From an uncultured Litoreibacter sp. (lineage in GTDB: Bacteria > Pseudomonadota > Alphaproteobacteria > Rhodobacterales > Rhodobacteraceae), in the NCBI GenBank assembly GCA_947504205.1, contig CANNGL010000003.1, forward strand, positions 620,001 through 684,000: a stretch of DNA of 64,000 nt, in the 5' to 3' direction. A program made the position numbers and the translations under genes. Each line of letters starts with the position of its first letter. Within the stretch, counting starts at the first letter, position 1. Shown here piece after piece: positions 17,999-26,336 of the stretch. Below the pieces are notes generated by a model. The model searched no databases. It was given only the letters and a program-made list of their open reading frames with translations, and was not told the origin of the DNA.

Positions 17999-18784
17999 TC
18001 AGGCAGCGGCGTCAAATTGCGCGTCCCGATCCCCAAGCGCGATGGCCTGTTGGATTGCGCTTGGCAGATCGGAGGACATGATATCGGCCAGCCCTTCGAA
18101 ACTGTCGATGACGAAGTAAACCGGTTGCAGAATGTCGATGCGGTAAGGCGTGCGCAGGACGGTTTCGAGGTCGAAGGGCAGGCGCTGGGCGTTACCGCTC
18201 ATGGCGTGCGCGACCTCTGAGGGAGAGGACATGATGCCAGCCCCGAAGGCTTTGATTTCGCCGTCTTCGCGGATCAGGCCGAATTCGACGGTGAACCAGA
18301 AGAGGCGAAAGAGATGCGGCAGAAGCGGCGGGTCGAGGCTGAGTGCGAGGGTGCCGAAACGCTCCATGAAGCGGCAGAAGCTCTCGTCGGTGAGCATCGG
18401 GGCGTGGCCGAAGACTTCGTGAAAGATGTCGGGTTCTTCGAGGTAGTCCATGTCTTCGCGGCGGCGGATGAAGGTGGCGACCGGGAAGCGGCGTTCGCTG
18501 AGAAGTGTTGAGAATTCGTCTTGCGGGATGAGGGCGGCCACGCCTTTGACGCCCGCACCACTGATCTTGTTGAGCCGGGCGTTGAGGTCTTTGACCTGCG
18601 GGACTGCGTCGGCGGTGAGGTTCAAGGCCGTCTGACCCTGCAAATAGGCGCGGCAGGCGTGGCGCTTGAGATTGACCATTTGCCGGTCGAACAGTTCGGC
18701 CCAGACGGCGTTTTCATCCGCGCTGTAGGAATAGACCCCCTCTGCGTCAGGCGTTTTGCTTTCATAGGTGGGGTTCAATGGCAT
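17999..18784 (-). CDS. phhA: phenylalanine 4-monooxygenase (phenylalanine hydroxylase)
   Basis: Non-heme iron, tetrahydropterin-dependent enzyme converting phenylalanine to tyrosine. The 261-residue product matches bacterial monodomain PhhA. The iron ligands of the 2-His-1-Glu triad are His122 and His127 (PDIFHEVFGHAPML) and Glu167 (WFTVEFGL). The pterin/substrate region IPQDEFSTLLSERRFPVATFIRR is present (about 86-108). Divergent from an Lrp/AsnC regulator 112 bases away, the usual arrangement for Lrp-controlled amino acid catabolism. No pterin carbinolamine dehydratase (phhB) gene is in the window. Confidence 0.95.
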   Translation of the reverse strand: MPLNPTYESKTPDAEGVYSYSADENAVWAELFDRQMVNLKRHACRAYLQGQTALNLTADAVPQVKDLNARLNKISGAGVKGVAALIPQDEFSTLLSERRFPVATFIRRREDMDYLEEPDIFHEVFGHAPMLTDESFCRFMERFGTLALSLDPPLLPHLFRLFWFTVEFGLIREDGEIKAFGAGIMSSPSEVAHAMSGNAQRLPFDLETVLRTPYRIDILQPVYFVIDSFEGLADIMSSDLPSAIQQAIALGDRDAQFDAAA

Positions 18785-18868
18785 GGTGGCGGCTCCTGTG
18801 GTTATTGGAATTTTCGCCCGATCACGCGTGGAATATTTGCCAAATTTTGAGCGAGGATGTATCTTTTG

Positions 18869-18881
18869 AAGAAAATTTCTT
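18869..18881. promoter_or_regulatory. candidate Lrp-type operator between phhA and lrp
   Basis: AAGAAA-A-TTTCTT, a perfect 6-base-arm palindrome, sits in the AT-rich 112-base divergent gap (18785-18896), 15 bases before the regulator start. Lrp/AsnC proteins bind AT-rich imperfect palindromes, so this is a reasonable autoregulatory and phhA-control site. Only position and symmetry support it. Confidence 0.35.
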
Positions 18882-18896
18882 GGAACTGCGGAAAAA

Positions 18897-19355
18897 ATGG
18901 AATTTTCACAGGCAGAAGCGGCGTTGCTGCGAGAAATTCAATCTGATTGCAATCAATCCTTGGCGGAATTGTCCGAGAAGGTTGGTATGGCGCAAAGCAC
19001 CTTGTGGCGGAAATTGCAGGATTTCGAGGAAATGGGGCTGATCCGGGGTCGCGTCGCTATGTTGGATCCGGCCTTGGCAGGCTCGAAGCTATGCGTCTTG
19101 GCAAGCGTTTCGCTGAAGCGGCATTCAGAGGAGGCGATCGCGTCGCTGGAACGCCTTGTCGCGACCCATCCCGAGATTCTGGAATGCCACGCCGTGTCTG
19201 GGGTGGCGGATTATCAGATGAAAATCCGGGTGGCGGATGTGGAAGCTTATGAGCAGTTCATGACCCACAACCTGTTGCGCAATGCGCATGTGCAGTCGGT
19301 GCAATCAAGCTTCGTGCTGAAGGAGCTCAAGGATACGACGGCGCTGCCTATTTGA
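18897..19355 (+). CDS. Lrp/AsnC-family transcriptional regulator
   Basis: 152 residues. N-terminal winged helix-turn-helix (about 4-50, LAELSEKVGMAQSTLWRKLQ). The C-terminal RAM effector-binding domain (about 65-145) has ILECHAVSGVADYQMKIRV. Divergent from phhA, so it likely senses an aromatic amino acid and controls phhA, as in PhhR-independent systems of alphaproteobacteria. Its stop overlaps the end of the convergent dehydrogenase gene by eight bases. No good Shine-Dalgarno is seen before 18897. Confidence 0.93.
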   Translation: MEFSQAEAALLREIQSDCNQSLAELSEKVGMAQSTLWRKLQDFEEMGLIRGRVAMLDPALAGSKLCVLASVSLKRHSEEAIASLERLVATHPEILECHAVSGVADYQMKIRVADVEAYEQFMTHNLLRNAHVQSVQSSFVLKELKDTTALPI

Positions 19356-21777
19356 GGCGTGCATTCTCCGGGTCGTATGGCCCCATTTCCATCACAGTGA
19401 CTGGGATACGCTCGCCCAACAGATCCAATTGGAGCGTGGTACCGATTTGCGACTGGTCGGGGTCGACAAAGGCATAGGACAGATTTTTGCCGACGCGGTG
19501 GCCCCAGTCACCGGACGTGACCGTGCCGATGACCGTCTCTCCCGCCATAACCGATGCGCCGGGATGGGCCGGAGCATGGGTGCAGGCCACCTCTAGGCCA
19601 ACCAGCTTGCGGGACGGAGTATCCTTGCGCGCCAAAAGCGCGTCGCGACCGATGAAGTCGGGCTTGTCCAGCTTCACGAAGCGCTCAAGTCCGGTCTCGA
19701 ACGGGTCAAACTCGGTGATCAGGTCGGCCTTCCAGTGCAGATAACCTTTCTCCATTCGCATGGACTCGATGGCGCGCGCGCCGAAGAGTTTCAGGTCATG
19801 GGCGGTTCCGGCCTCGCGAAGCGCGAGATAGGCGGCATAGAGGGAGGCGTTCTGGACGTGAATTTCATACGCCAGTTCTCCGGAGAAACTGACCGCCATG
19901 ACGGTGGCGGGCGCGTGACCCATGAAGCATTCGCGGACCGACAGCCAAGGGAAGGCGTCGGCGGACCAATCGGCGCGGCTGACGGCGGAGAGCACGTCGC
20001 GGGATTTCGGGCCAGCGAGCACAAGGATTGTCTGGTCGTTGGTGAGGCTCTTGATCTGAACGTCTTCGTCGTTGCGCAGATGCTGTGTCAGCCAGTCCAT
20101 GTCATGGAACTCTGCCGCGGCGGCGGAGCCGTACCAGATCCGGTCGGGCCCGCGGTCGGAGGCGGGGATATTGGCGATGGTCGCCTCCGCCTTAACCATG
20201 CCATCGTGGTTGAGAAGATAGGCCAGCCCGACGCGGCTCGGCTTGCGGGGCAGGCGTCCACAGATCATCCGGTCGAGGAAGCTTTGGGCATTGGAGCCGG
20301 TGATTTCGAACCGGTTGAAGCCGTTGACCTCTGCCAATCCGACATGGGTTTGAACATGCGCGACGTCACGGGCGACGACGTCAAAGGCCTCGTTGAAACG
20401 GAAGCTGTGGGTTTCTTTGAAATCCGGGGTCGGTTTGATGTAATCGACCCGCTCCCATCCGTTCACGACGGTGAACTCTGCACTCTCGGCGACCATGATG
20501 GGCGTCAGGGGGGTGGTCTTTGCTGGGCGACCGGCGGGGCGGTGTTCATGGGGGAAGTGGAAGCGAAACTCGTTCTGGTAATCCTCGATGGCCTTCAGGG
20601 ACGTCAGTTCAACATTGGCGTGCCCGGTGAAGCGGCGCGGGTCGAGAACCCAAGTGTCGTAACAGGCCTCTCCACGCACGATCTGTTGGGCCAGAAGCCA
20701 GCCGTGGCCGCCACCCTCACCAACGCCTGCGCGCAGGCCGATGATGCAGAATGCGTTGCGCTTGCCGGGGATCGGGCCGACCAGTGGTGCGCCGTCGATC
20801 GTGTAGGTGATCGGGCCGTTGACGATGCGCTTGATGCCGACTTCGGTCAGGGCGGGCATCCGGGCAAACGCGCCTTCCAGCACGTCCATGACGCGGTCGA
20901 GATCGTCGGGGCAGAGGTCATTGGCAAAGCTTGGGTCGATCCCGTCCATGCCCCAGGTCTTGCAGTCCTGCTCATAGAACCCGACCAGAAGCCCGTTCTT
21001 TTCCTGACGGGAATAATAGTCGGAGATCGGGCAGCGGAGCAGTGGCATGCGGTGCCCGGCCTCGATGATGGCGGGGATGTCCTCGGTCACGAAATACTGG
21101 TGCTCCATCGATGCGACGGGGTGATGTACCCCCATCATCGCGCCGACCTCATTCACCCGGTAGCCGCCTGCGTTGACGACGATTTCAGCGCTTATGTCAC
21201 CCTTGTCGGTGTGCACGGTCCAGCTGTCGTCCTTGTGCTGCGTCAGGCCAGTGACGGCGGTGTGGCGATAAACCTCTGCACCGGCTTTACGGGCATGAAA
21301 GGCAAGCGCCTGACAGAGCTGCGCGGGGTCGATGTCGCCGTCTTCGCTTTCCCAGAGCCCGCCCACGAGGTTGTCGGTCGAGATCAGCGGGTGGCGGCGG
21401 GCGCATTCTTCGGCGTCGATCACTTCGAACTCCACGCCCATGCCGCGCGCCATGGAGGCGAAATGGCGGTAGCCTTCCATTTGCGCTTCGGTGTTGGCGA
21501 GGCGGATGCCGCCATCCCCGTGGTGATAGCCCACGGGGTAATCCGGGTCGTCGCGCAGTTTCTTATAGAGCGCTATAGAGTGGGATTTCAGGCCGACCAT
21601 CGTCTGGTTCATGCCGAAATTCGTGACCTGCGCGGCGGAATGCCATGTGGTGCCGGAGGTCAGTTCATCGCGTTCGATCAGAACGACGTCGGACCAGCCT
21701 TCTTCGGTCAGGTGGTAGAGGGTCGAGCAACCTGCAATTCCGCCGCCGATCACGACGCATCTTGTTTGCGATTTCAT
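19348..21777 (-). CDS. FAD-dependent dehydrogenase with GcvT domain (dimethylglycine/sarcosine dehydrogenase-like)
   Basis: 809-residue two-module flavoprotein. The N-terminal DAO domain has a Rossmann motif VVIGGGIAGCSTLYHL (8-23) and SGTTWHSAAQ, where His46 occupies the place of the covalent FAD-histidine of dimethylglycine and sarcosine dehydrogenases. The C-terminal half (about 430-809) is a GcvT/aminomethyltransferase tetrahydrofolate-binding module (FEITGSNAQSFLDRMICGRL, MEKGYLHWKADL). It should demethylate an N-methyl amine and pass the carbon to tetrahydrofolate, in the cytoplasm. The divergent MttB-family gene suggests methylated-amine (glycine betaine-type) catabolism. The substrate is not determined. 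Confidence 0.9.
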   Translation of the reverse strand: MKSQTRCVVIGGGIAGCSTLYHLTEEGWSDVVLIERDELTSGTTWHSAAQVTNFGMNQTMVGLKSHSIALYKKLRDDPDYPVGYHHGDGGIRLANTEAQMEGYRHFASMARGMGVEFEVIDAEECARRHPLISTDNLVGGLWESEDGDIDPAQLCQALAFHARKAGAEVYRHTAVTGLTQHKDDSWTVHTDKGDISAEIVVNAGGYRVNEVGAMMGVHHPVASMEHQYFVTEDIPAIIEAGHRMPLLRCPISDYYSRQEKNGLLVGFYEQDCKTWGMDGIDPSFANDLCPDDLDRVMDVLEGAFARMPALTEVGIKRIVNGPITYTIDGAPLVGPIPGKRNAFCIIGLRAGVGEGGGHGWLLAQQIVRGEACYDTWVLDPRRFTGHANVELTSLKAIEDYQNEFRFHFPHEHRPAGRPAKTTPLTPIMVAESAEFTVVNGWERVDYIKPTPDFKETHSFRFNEAFDVVARDVAHVQTHVGLAEVNGFNRFEITGSNAQSFLDRMICGRLPRKPSRVGLAYLLNHDGMVKAEATIANIPASDRGPDRIWYGSAAAAEFHDMDWLTQHLRNDEDVQIKSLTNDQTILVLAGPKSRDVLSAVSRADWSADAFPWLSVRECFMGHAPATVMAVSFSGELAYEIHVQNASLYAAYLALREAGTAHDLKLFGARAIESMRMEKGYLHWKADLITEFDPFETGLERFVKLDKPDFIGRDALLARKDTPSRKLVGLEVACTHAPAHPGASVMAGETVIGTVTSGDWGHRVGKNLSYAFVDPDQSQIGTTLQLDLLGERIPVTVMEMGPYDPENARLK

Positions 21778-21940
21778 TCTGGCTCTCCCCGGTCTTTCTG
21801 CGTTCAGAAACGATCAGAACTGCCAAAGGGTCAATCCCTCATCCCGGTGGTTTCAGAAATTCGGAAATGCGGGTTTTGGCAGCTTGAAGGCATCGTTTTC
21901 TGACTTGCCAGAGGCTTGGTCTGCGGTGTCCCATCCGGCC

Positions 21941-23449
21941 ATGAGCAGACGCAAGACAGGAGGGCGCGCGGCAAGGGTTGCGTTACGCGCCGCGCCGCCG
22001 GCATTTGATCCCGCGCCGCCCGGAGCAGGTGGGGGACAGTATCGGCCTTTGTCGGAAGCAGAGCTTGGGGCGATTTACAACACGGCGTTGCGATTGCTGG
22101 TGGAGCTTGGTGTGGGCGAGGTGCCCGCGCGGTTGGGCGAGGTGTTGGAAGCGGCGGGGGCCGTGTGGAGGGGTGACCGCATCCTGATGCCGCGTGGCTT
22201 GGTTGAAGAGGCGATCGACAAGGCGGCAAAACGGTTCTGGCTCCATGGGCGCGATCGGAATCGGTCGATCGAGGTGGGCGGTGATCGCGTCTATTTTGGC
22301 ACCGGCGGTGCTGCGGTTCAGGCGCTTGATCTTGATACGCATCTCTATCGGCCCGCCACATTGCGCGATTTGCATGACTTCACGCGATTGCAGGACAAGC
22401 TTGCAAATGTGGCCTGGTTCACGCGCTGTTGTATCGCCACGGATGTGCCGGACAATTTCGATCTGGATGTGAACACGGCCTATGCGCTGATCCGGAACAC
22501 GACCAAACCGACGGCGACGGCGTTCACGGTTGCGGAGCATGTCGATCCGATTGTGGGTATGCTGGACATTGCGGCGGGCGGCGCTGGTGCGTTTGCCAAG
22601 CGGCCCTTCATGAAGGCCCATATCAGTCCGCTGATCTCTCCGATGCGGTTTGGCGAGGATGCGGTGGACGTCGTGTTCAAGTGTATCGAGCACAACATAC
22701 CGATCTCGAACATCACGGCGGCACAGGCGGGGGCCACCGCACCGGCCCCATTGGCAGGTTTTCTGGCGCAGTCGCTGGCCGAGACTTTGGCGAGCCTAGT
22801 CATGGTTCATGCGATCAAGCCGGGGCATCCGATGGTCTTCTCCAACTGGCCACTGGTGGTTGACCTGCGCACTGGGGCGTTTGCGGGTGGCGGCGGGGAG
22901 GCTGCCGTGCTGAACGCAGCCTCCGCGCAATTGTCGAACTGGTTGGGGCTGCCCTCGGGTGTGGCGGCGTCGATGACCGACGCGAAAGCCCTTGATGCGC
23001 AATACGGGGCAGAGAAGGGGATGACCGCGTTGGCTGCGGGGTTGGCCGGGGGCAACCTGATCTATGAAAGCTCGGGGATGACGGCGTCGCTGCTCGGGGC
23101 CTCGTTTGAGGCCTTTGTGCTGGATGACGAAATGCTCAGCCATGTTTATCGCGCCCTGCGTGGGCTTGAGGTTACGGAGGAGACATTGGGCTTTGAGGCC
23201 ATTTGCGACGCGGTGTTGGGTGACGGGCATTTTCTGGGTGGCCAGCACACCTATGCTGCGATGGAGCGGGATTACTTCTATCCATCGCTGGCCGATCGCG
23301 ACCCGCCGATCACTTGGGAAGAAGGTGGTGCGCCAGATGCATGGAGCCGGGCGAACAAACGTGCGCGTGAACTGCTGGCCGCGCCTGCGCCGGATTATCT
23401 GAGTGCGGCGCAGGACAAAGAGATTCGAGACCGGTTTCGGATTTTGTGA
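21941..23449 (+). CDS. trimethylamine methyltransferase (MttB) superfamily protein, non-pyrrolysine
   Basis: 502 residues, MttB-family TIM-barrel methyltransferase. Relatives demethylate quaternary amines (e.g. glycine betaine by MtgB) onto a corrinoid protein. Recognisable blocks are FGTGGAAVQALDLDT, ATAFTVAEHVDPIVGM, MKAHISPLISP and PLAGFLAQSLAETLA. The frame is open throughout with no in-frame TAG, so it is not a pyrrolysine-type MttB. The start at 21941 gives the usual Arg-rich head (MSRRKTGGRAAR). Divergent from the GcvT-type dehydrogenase by 163 bases with no other feature seen. No corrinoid protein or activase is in the window, so the acceptor is unknown. Confidence 0.88.
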   Translation: MSRRKTGGRAARVALRAAPPAFDPAPPGAGGGQYRPLSEAELGAIYNTALRLLVELGVGEVPARLGEVLEAAGAVWRGDRILMPRGLVEEAIDKAAKRFWLHGRDRNRSIEVGGDRVYFGTGGAAVQALDLDTHLYRPATLRDLHDFTRLQDKLANVAWFTRCCIATDVPDNFDLDVNTAYALIRNTTKPTATAFTVAEHVDPIVGMLDIAAGGAGAFAKRPFMKAHISPLISPMRFGEDAVDVVFKCIEHNIPISNITAAQAGATAPAPLAGFLAQSLAETLASLVMVHAIKPGHPMVFSNWPLVVDLRTGAFAGGGGEAAVLNAASAQLSNWLGLPSGVAASMTDAKALDAQYGAEKGMTALAAGLAGGNLIYESSGMTASLLGASFEAFVLDDEMLSHVYRALRGLEVTEETLGFEAICDAVLGDGHFLGGQHTYAAMERDYFYPSLADRDPPITWEEGGAPDAWSRANKRARELLAAPAPDYLSAAQDKEIRDRFRIL

Positions 23450-23509
23450 GCGGTGGCTCCGGTCGGAAGCCGCCATTGAACGGGTCGGGTGCAACGGCGA
23501 CCTTCAGAT

Positions 23510-24136
23510 TTATTTTGTCAGCAGACCATATTTGGCGATCTCAGCGTCGGACATGACATGGATGTCGTCGGCGGGAGCGGCATATATCGTGAACCAGTAG
23601 AACTTGTCGTCCCCTAACATCCTTTCGATGTAGCGGCGGTTCTGCTCATGTTCAGGCGCATCTCGCGGGTAGTCTTTTGCGTCTCTGACGCCATCGGACC
23701 ACGAGTGCACGCCGATCGTTGCGCCCGGTTCCATGGTACGCTCTACGCCTGCCAAAAACAGGTCAACGCCGCCGGAATAGATGCTGCTGGTTGCCGTCAG
23801 ATGGGTGTTCAGGCCCAGCTCACGCACGCGATATGCAAGTTTGATCATTGTGTCGTCATCAAGCGATCCCGGGACATCCAGCTCAACCAACGTCGTGATG
23901 TCAGGATTTTGGGCGATGACTTTCTCAAACTGATCCAAAGTCTTGCTGTTTATGTCTCCGCTCATGAGCAGTCGCTGACCTTGTACCTCGAACTTGGTGG
24001 TTGTGATCTGGTTCATGGCCGCAACGGTGATTTGCTGACAGCCACCCAACCCGAGCGCCAGTGCCGACAGAGCAAAGGCTGCGAGAGCCCCGAACAACCG
24101 TGGAGAGCGGAGAGATCTTGTTTCAGCCGACGACAT
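23510..24136 (-). CDS. putative lipoprotein with ClpP-like (crotonase-fold protease) domain
   Basis: 208 residues. The N-terminal membrane segment ends in LGLGGC, a plausible lipobox (Cys33). The rest resembles envelope-associated ClpP-like proteins (COG3904 type): LLMSGDINSKTLDQFEKVI, ELDVPGSLDDDTMIKLA, then SSIYSGGVDLFLAGVERTMEPGATIGVHSW. By alignment with the ClpP pattern, Ser in IYSGGVD is the possible nucleophile and His in GVHSW the possible base. The usual cysteine pair of the family (CASAC) is absent. The ATG at 24136 overlaps the upstream lipoprotein gene by 14 bases, so the two are probably co-translated. Substrate and role unknown. Confidence 0.75.
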   Translation of the reverse strand: MSSAETRSLRSPRLFGALAAFALSALALGLGGCQQITVAAMNQITTTKFEVQGQRLLMSGDINSKTLDQFEKVIAQNPDITTLVELDVPGSLDDDTMIKLAYRVRELGLNTHLTATSSIYSGGVDLFLAGVERTMEPGATIGVHSWSDGVRDAKDYPRDAPEHEQNRRYIERMLGDDKFYWFTIYAAPADDIHVMSDAEIAKYGLLTK

Positions 24137-24491
24137 TGTGACCCCGTCCGCGCATGCAGTTGAAGACAATCTTATCGCGCGCGTCTTCGACGTCTTCGTT
24201 CTCGCCGGCCGATCCAAGAACGCCGCCAACTACGGCGCCAGCAATCGCCCCCTCCAACGCATCACCGCTATCGGCTTCGGCTGCGCCGACCAGACCACCG
24301 AGGACTGCCCCGCCATTTCGACCTTTGTTTGTCGACTTCTTTTGCTGGGCGACCTGACGACAGGATGCAAGGTCTTGTTGAAAGTTTACGCCTTGCGGGC
24401 CATCGACGATGGGCGCGTAGGGATCATCCGAACATGCCGCAACCGTCATGAGACCTGCCAAGGCAAAGCAGATTTTCAGATTTGGTTTCAT
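24123..24491 (-). CDS. small lipoprotein with glycine-zipper-like region
   Basis: 122 residues. A signal peptide with lipobox TVAAC (Cys19-20) makes it an outer or inner membrane lipoprotein. After a polar stretch comes a Gly/Ala-rich segment (GGAVLGGLVGAAEADSGD, then AIAGAVVGGVLGSAGE) typical of glycine-zipper proteins such as the Rick_17kDa/OmpA-like 17 kDa surface antigen group. It ends with CMRGRGHNVVG. The start at 24491 (MKPNLK) is preferred over 24512, as it places a compact signal peptide at the N-terminus. It overlaps the ClpP-like gene, suggesting a joint envelope role. Confidence 0.75.
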   Translation of the reverse strand: MKPNLKICFALAGLMTVAACSDDPYAPIVDGPQGVNFQQDLASCRQVAQQKKSTNKGRNGGAVLGGLVGAAEADSGDALEGAIAGAVVGGVLGSAGENEDVEDARDKIVFNCMRGRGHNVVG

Positions 24492-24588
24492 GTGAATTTC
24501 TTCTTTCATCACTTTTGATCATGGCAGCGACTTAGTGGAACGACTTTTACAAAGCAACAAAAGTTTTATGTTTTATTTAAATTACCTT

Positions 24589-24626
24589 ACGTGAAACATT
24601 GCATATCTGATGTTTTACGTTATGGT
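24589..24626 (+). promoter_or_regulatory. promoter with overlapping inverted repeat ahead of the DUF2975/XRE pair
   Basis: ACGTGAAACAT (24589-24599) and ATGTTTTACGT (24610-24620) form an 11-base inverted repeat with one mismatch and a ten-base spacer. TTGCAT (24599-24604) and TATGGT (24621-24626), 16 bases apart, are a fair -35/-10 pair, so the repeat covers the promoter. Autorepression by the Cro-type protein encoded two genes on is the natural reading. The flanking DNA (24541-24590) is very AT-rich. Confidence 0.5.
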
Positions 24627-24650
24627 GGCAGGCAACAAGGAGATAAGGCG

Positions 24651-25160
24651 ATGAACATATTCGCGAAGGGCGCAATGGCCCTGAGTCTGAGCTATTACGC
24701 AGTGATATTTGGGTATATCTGGGTCGGTCAGCTACTGGGTCTGCACAACGACATTTGGGAGGTCTTTGACTTTCCAATCCAATCCACAACGCCGCCCGCC
24801 TGGACATTGATTGTTGGATTTCTGCTCACCGTGTTTGCACTTCTGGCTTTGGCGAGCGCCTATCGCGGGGCCTGGATTATTCTTGGAGGTGGTCCTGATC
24901 AGGACTTTCGAGATCTGGGAAAGAACCTGCGCCGTATCGCGTGGGGCCTTTTGGGATTCTGGCTTGGCTACAATCTGATTTCCGGGGTTATGCAATATCT
25001 GATCGTCATTGGACTATCCGATCTGGATGGGTTTGAGTTCGGATGGGATCCTCTGGATCTCGATATTGTATTTGCCATCATGGGTGTCGTTTTGCTGGCA
25101 ATCTCGCAAACGTTGGAGCGTGCCTGGTTGGCCGAAGACGAAACCAAGCACTTTTTGTGA
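24651..25160 (+). CDS. DUF2975-type integral membrane protein
   Basis: 169 residues with four hydrophobic segments (about 5-27, 48-72, 93-115, 133-152), no signal peptide. The layout and the directly following small Cro/C1-type regulator match the widespread DUF2975/YozG-like pair, in which the membrane protein is of unknown function. The start at 24651 is set by AAGGAGAT nine bases upstream; an earlier start at 24591 would fall in the promoter repeat. The C-terminus (ERAWLAEDETKHFL) resembles family tails. It is ten bases before the regulator gene. Confidence 0.75.
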   Translation: MNIFAKGAMALSLSYYAVIFGYIWVGQLLGLHNDIWEVFDFPIQSTTPPAWTLIVGFLLTVFALLALASAYRGAWIILGGGPDQDFRDLGKNLRRIAWGLLGFWLGYNLISGVMQYLIVIGLSDLDGFEFGWDPLDLDIVFAIMGVVLLAISQTLERAWLAEDETKHFL

Positions 25161-25169
25161 AGGGCGTTT

Positions 25170-25376
25170 ATGACCATTCAAGTGAACCTCGACATGATGC
25201 TGGTGAAGCGGAAGACGTCTTCACGTGAACTTGCTGCCGCGATCGGGCTTTCGGAGACAAATCTTTCGCTGATCAAGTCGGGCAAGATCAAAGGGGTGAG
25301 ATTTGCCACGCTGAACGCCATTTGCGCCTATCTGGAGTGTCAGCCGGGGGATATCTTGAGTTTCGAGCCTGATTGA
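25170..25376 (+). CDS. small Cro/C1-type HTH regulator (YozG-like)
   Basis: 68 residues made almost entirely of an XRE/Cro helix-turn-helix: SRELAAAIGLSETNLSLIKSG is the HTH core, and ICAYLECQPGDILSFEPD is the typical C-terminal end of this subfamily (YozG/YoaS neighbours). Shine-Dalgarno AAGGG seven bases before ATG. Co-transcribed with the DUF2975 membrane protein. Probably represses the shared promoter at the inverted repeat 24589-24620. Confidence 0.88.
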   Translation: MTIQVNLDMMLVKRKTSSRELAAAIGLSETNLSLIKSGKIKGVRFATLNAICAYLECQPGDILSFEPD

Positions 25377-25400
25377 GTGCGGACGCATCAGGCTACGATC

Positions 25401-26123
25401 TCAGTGAGCGGACGAGATTTCGGCAATAAAATTTCGGTAGATTTGTTCTGCTGAGCTCAGAAAATCGCTCATATTCTCATCAGCCTCCCGGCTCATCTTT
25501 GCATAGCCTTCGTCTCCGAGCGTGTTGACAAGCGATTTGTGATAGGCTGGGACCGCGACCCAATTTGAAACCGTGTCGGGTTCGATTTCGACGTGGTATT
25601 GCATTGACCACGCATGTCGTCCGATCCGCATTGCCTGCACGGGGCAGGTTTCGGACTTTGCCAGAACGATTGCGCCCTCCGGCGGTTGCGCGACGCGCAC
25701 AGAATGCCATTGCAGGCACTTCTGCACTTTCGGTGTTTCTGCAAAGAGTGGGTCGGCCTGACCTGCATCCGTCAATGTCACATCCAATACGCCAACTTCG
25801 CTGGGGACTTGCGGCCCACAGGTGCCACCGAGCGCATCTGCCAGAAGTTGATGCCCCAGACAAAGGCCGAGATAGGGTTTCTTCAGATCGGACACCCATC
25901 TGCGGATGGCGGCCTTTTCGGGGATCAACCAAGGATGGTCTTCGACGTCCCAGACATCCATCGGACCGCCCATGACCCAAAGTGCGTCGTAATCCTCCAA
26001 GGCAGGGATGGCGTCGCCTTGATCCAGATTGACAGGGTCCCATTGGATGCCGTCCCGTTTGAGAAACTCCCTCAGCGATCCGGGATGCTCGCAATCGATA
26101 TGTTGGAAGACGAGGACCTTCAT
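25401..26123 (-). CDS. class I glutamine amidotransferase-like protein (GMP synthase GATase-related)
   Basis: 240 residues, stand-alone type 1 GATase domain. The nucleophile elbow GLCLGHQ gives Cys88, and the His-Glu pair is His177 and Glu179 (SMQYHVEIE). WVMGGPMDVWD near 49-59 is the oxyanion-strand motif. Such free-standing proteins (YfeJ/GuaA-like) hydrolyse glutamine or gamma-glutamyl compounds; physiological substrates are often unknown. Here it stands alone, 213 bases downstream of slyX on the same strand, so no pathway context is available. Confidence 0.88.
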   Translation of the reverse strand: MKVLVFQHIDCEHPGSLREFLKRDGIQWDPVNLDQGDAIPALEDYDALWVMGGPMDVWDVEDHPWLIPEKAAIRRWVSDLKKPYLGLCLGHQLLADALGGTCGPQVPSEVGVLDVTLTDAGQADPLFAETPKVQKCLQWHSVRVAQPPEGAIVLAKSETCPVQAMRIGRHAWSMQYHVEIEPDTVSNWVAVPAYHKSLVNTLGDEGYAKMSREADENMSDFLSSAEQIYRNFIAEISSAH

Positions 26124-26304
26124 GGCGCTTCACCCGACATCGGGCGTGGATAGATTTCTTCGTGGTCAGCCGACTTGGTCATTTGCGTTTAGTCCTCTTC
26201 ACACTGGTATCGCCGCATAACGGGTTGGGCCCAATTCTTTTGCATGGAGCCAGCCAACCGTGCAATCCATCGTGTGGATCAGTCCATTGGAACGCAGATG
26301 TGGC

Positions 26305-26324
26305 AGAGCCGGGATGCCGGTTCT
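26305..26324 (-). terminator. weak hairpin downstream of slyX
   Basis: AGAGCCGG, loop GATG, CCGGTTCT: an eight-base-pair stem including one G-T pair, 12 bases beyond the slyX stop codon. No T-run follows on the minus strand, so termination is uncertain. The remainder of the gap 26124-26336 shows no gene. Confidence 0.3.
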
Positions 26325-26336
26325 GACGGGGCTGTC

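Noticed and set aside
19735-21903. 722-codon open frame on the plus strand
   Set aside because: It is the antisense shadow of the GcvT-type dehydrogenase gene; high GC third positions keep it open. The translation has no domain pattern.
21941-23449. Pyrrolysine-containing trimethylamine methyltransferase
   Set aside because: The frame has no internal amber codon, so it is a non-pyrrolysine MttB homologue.
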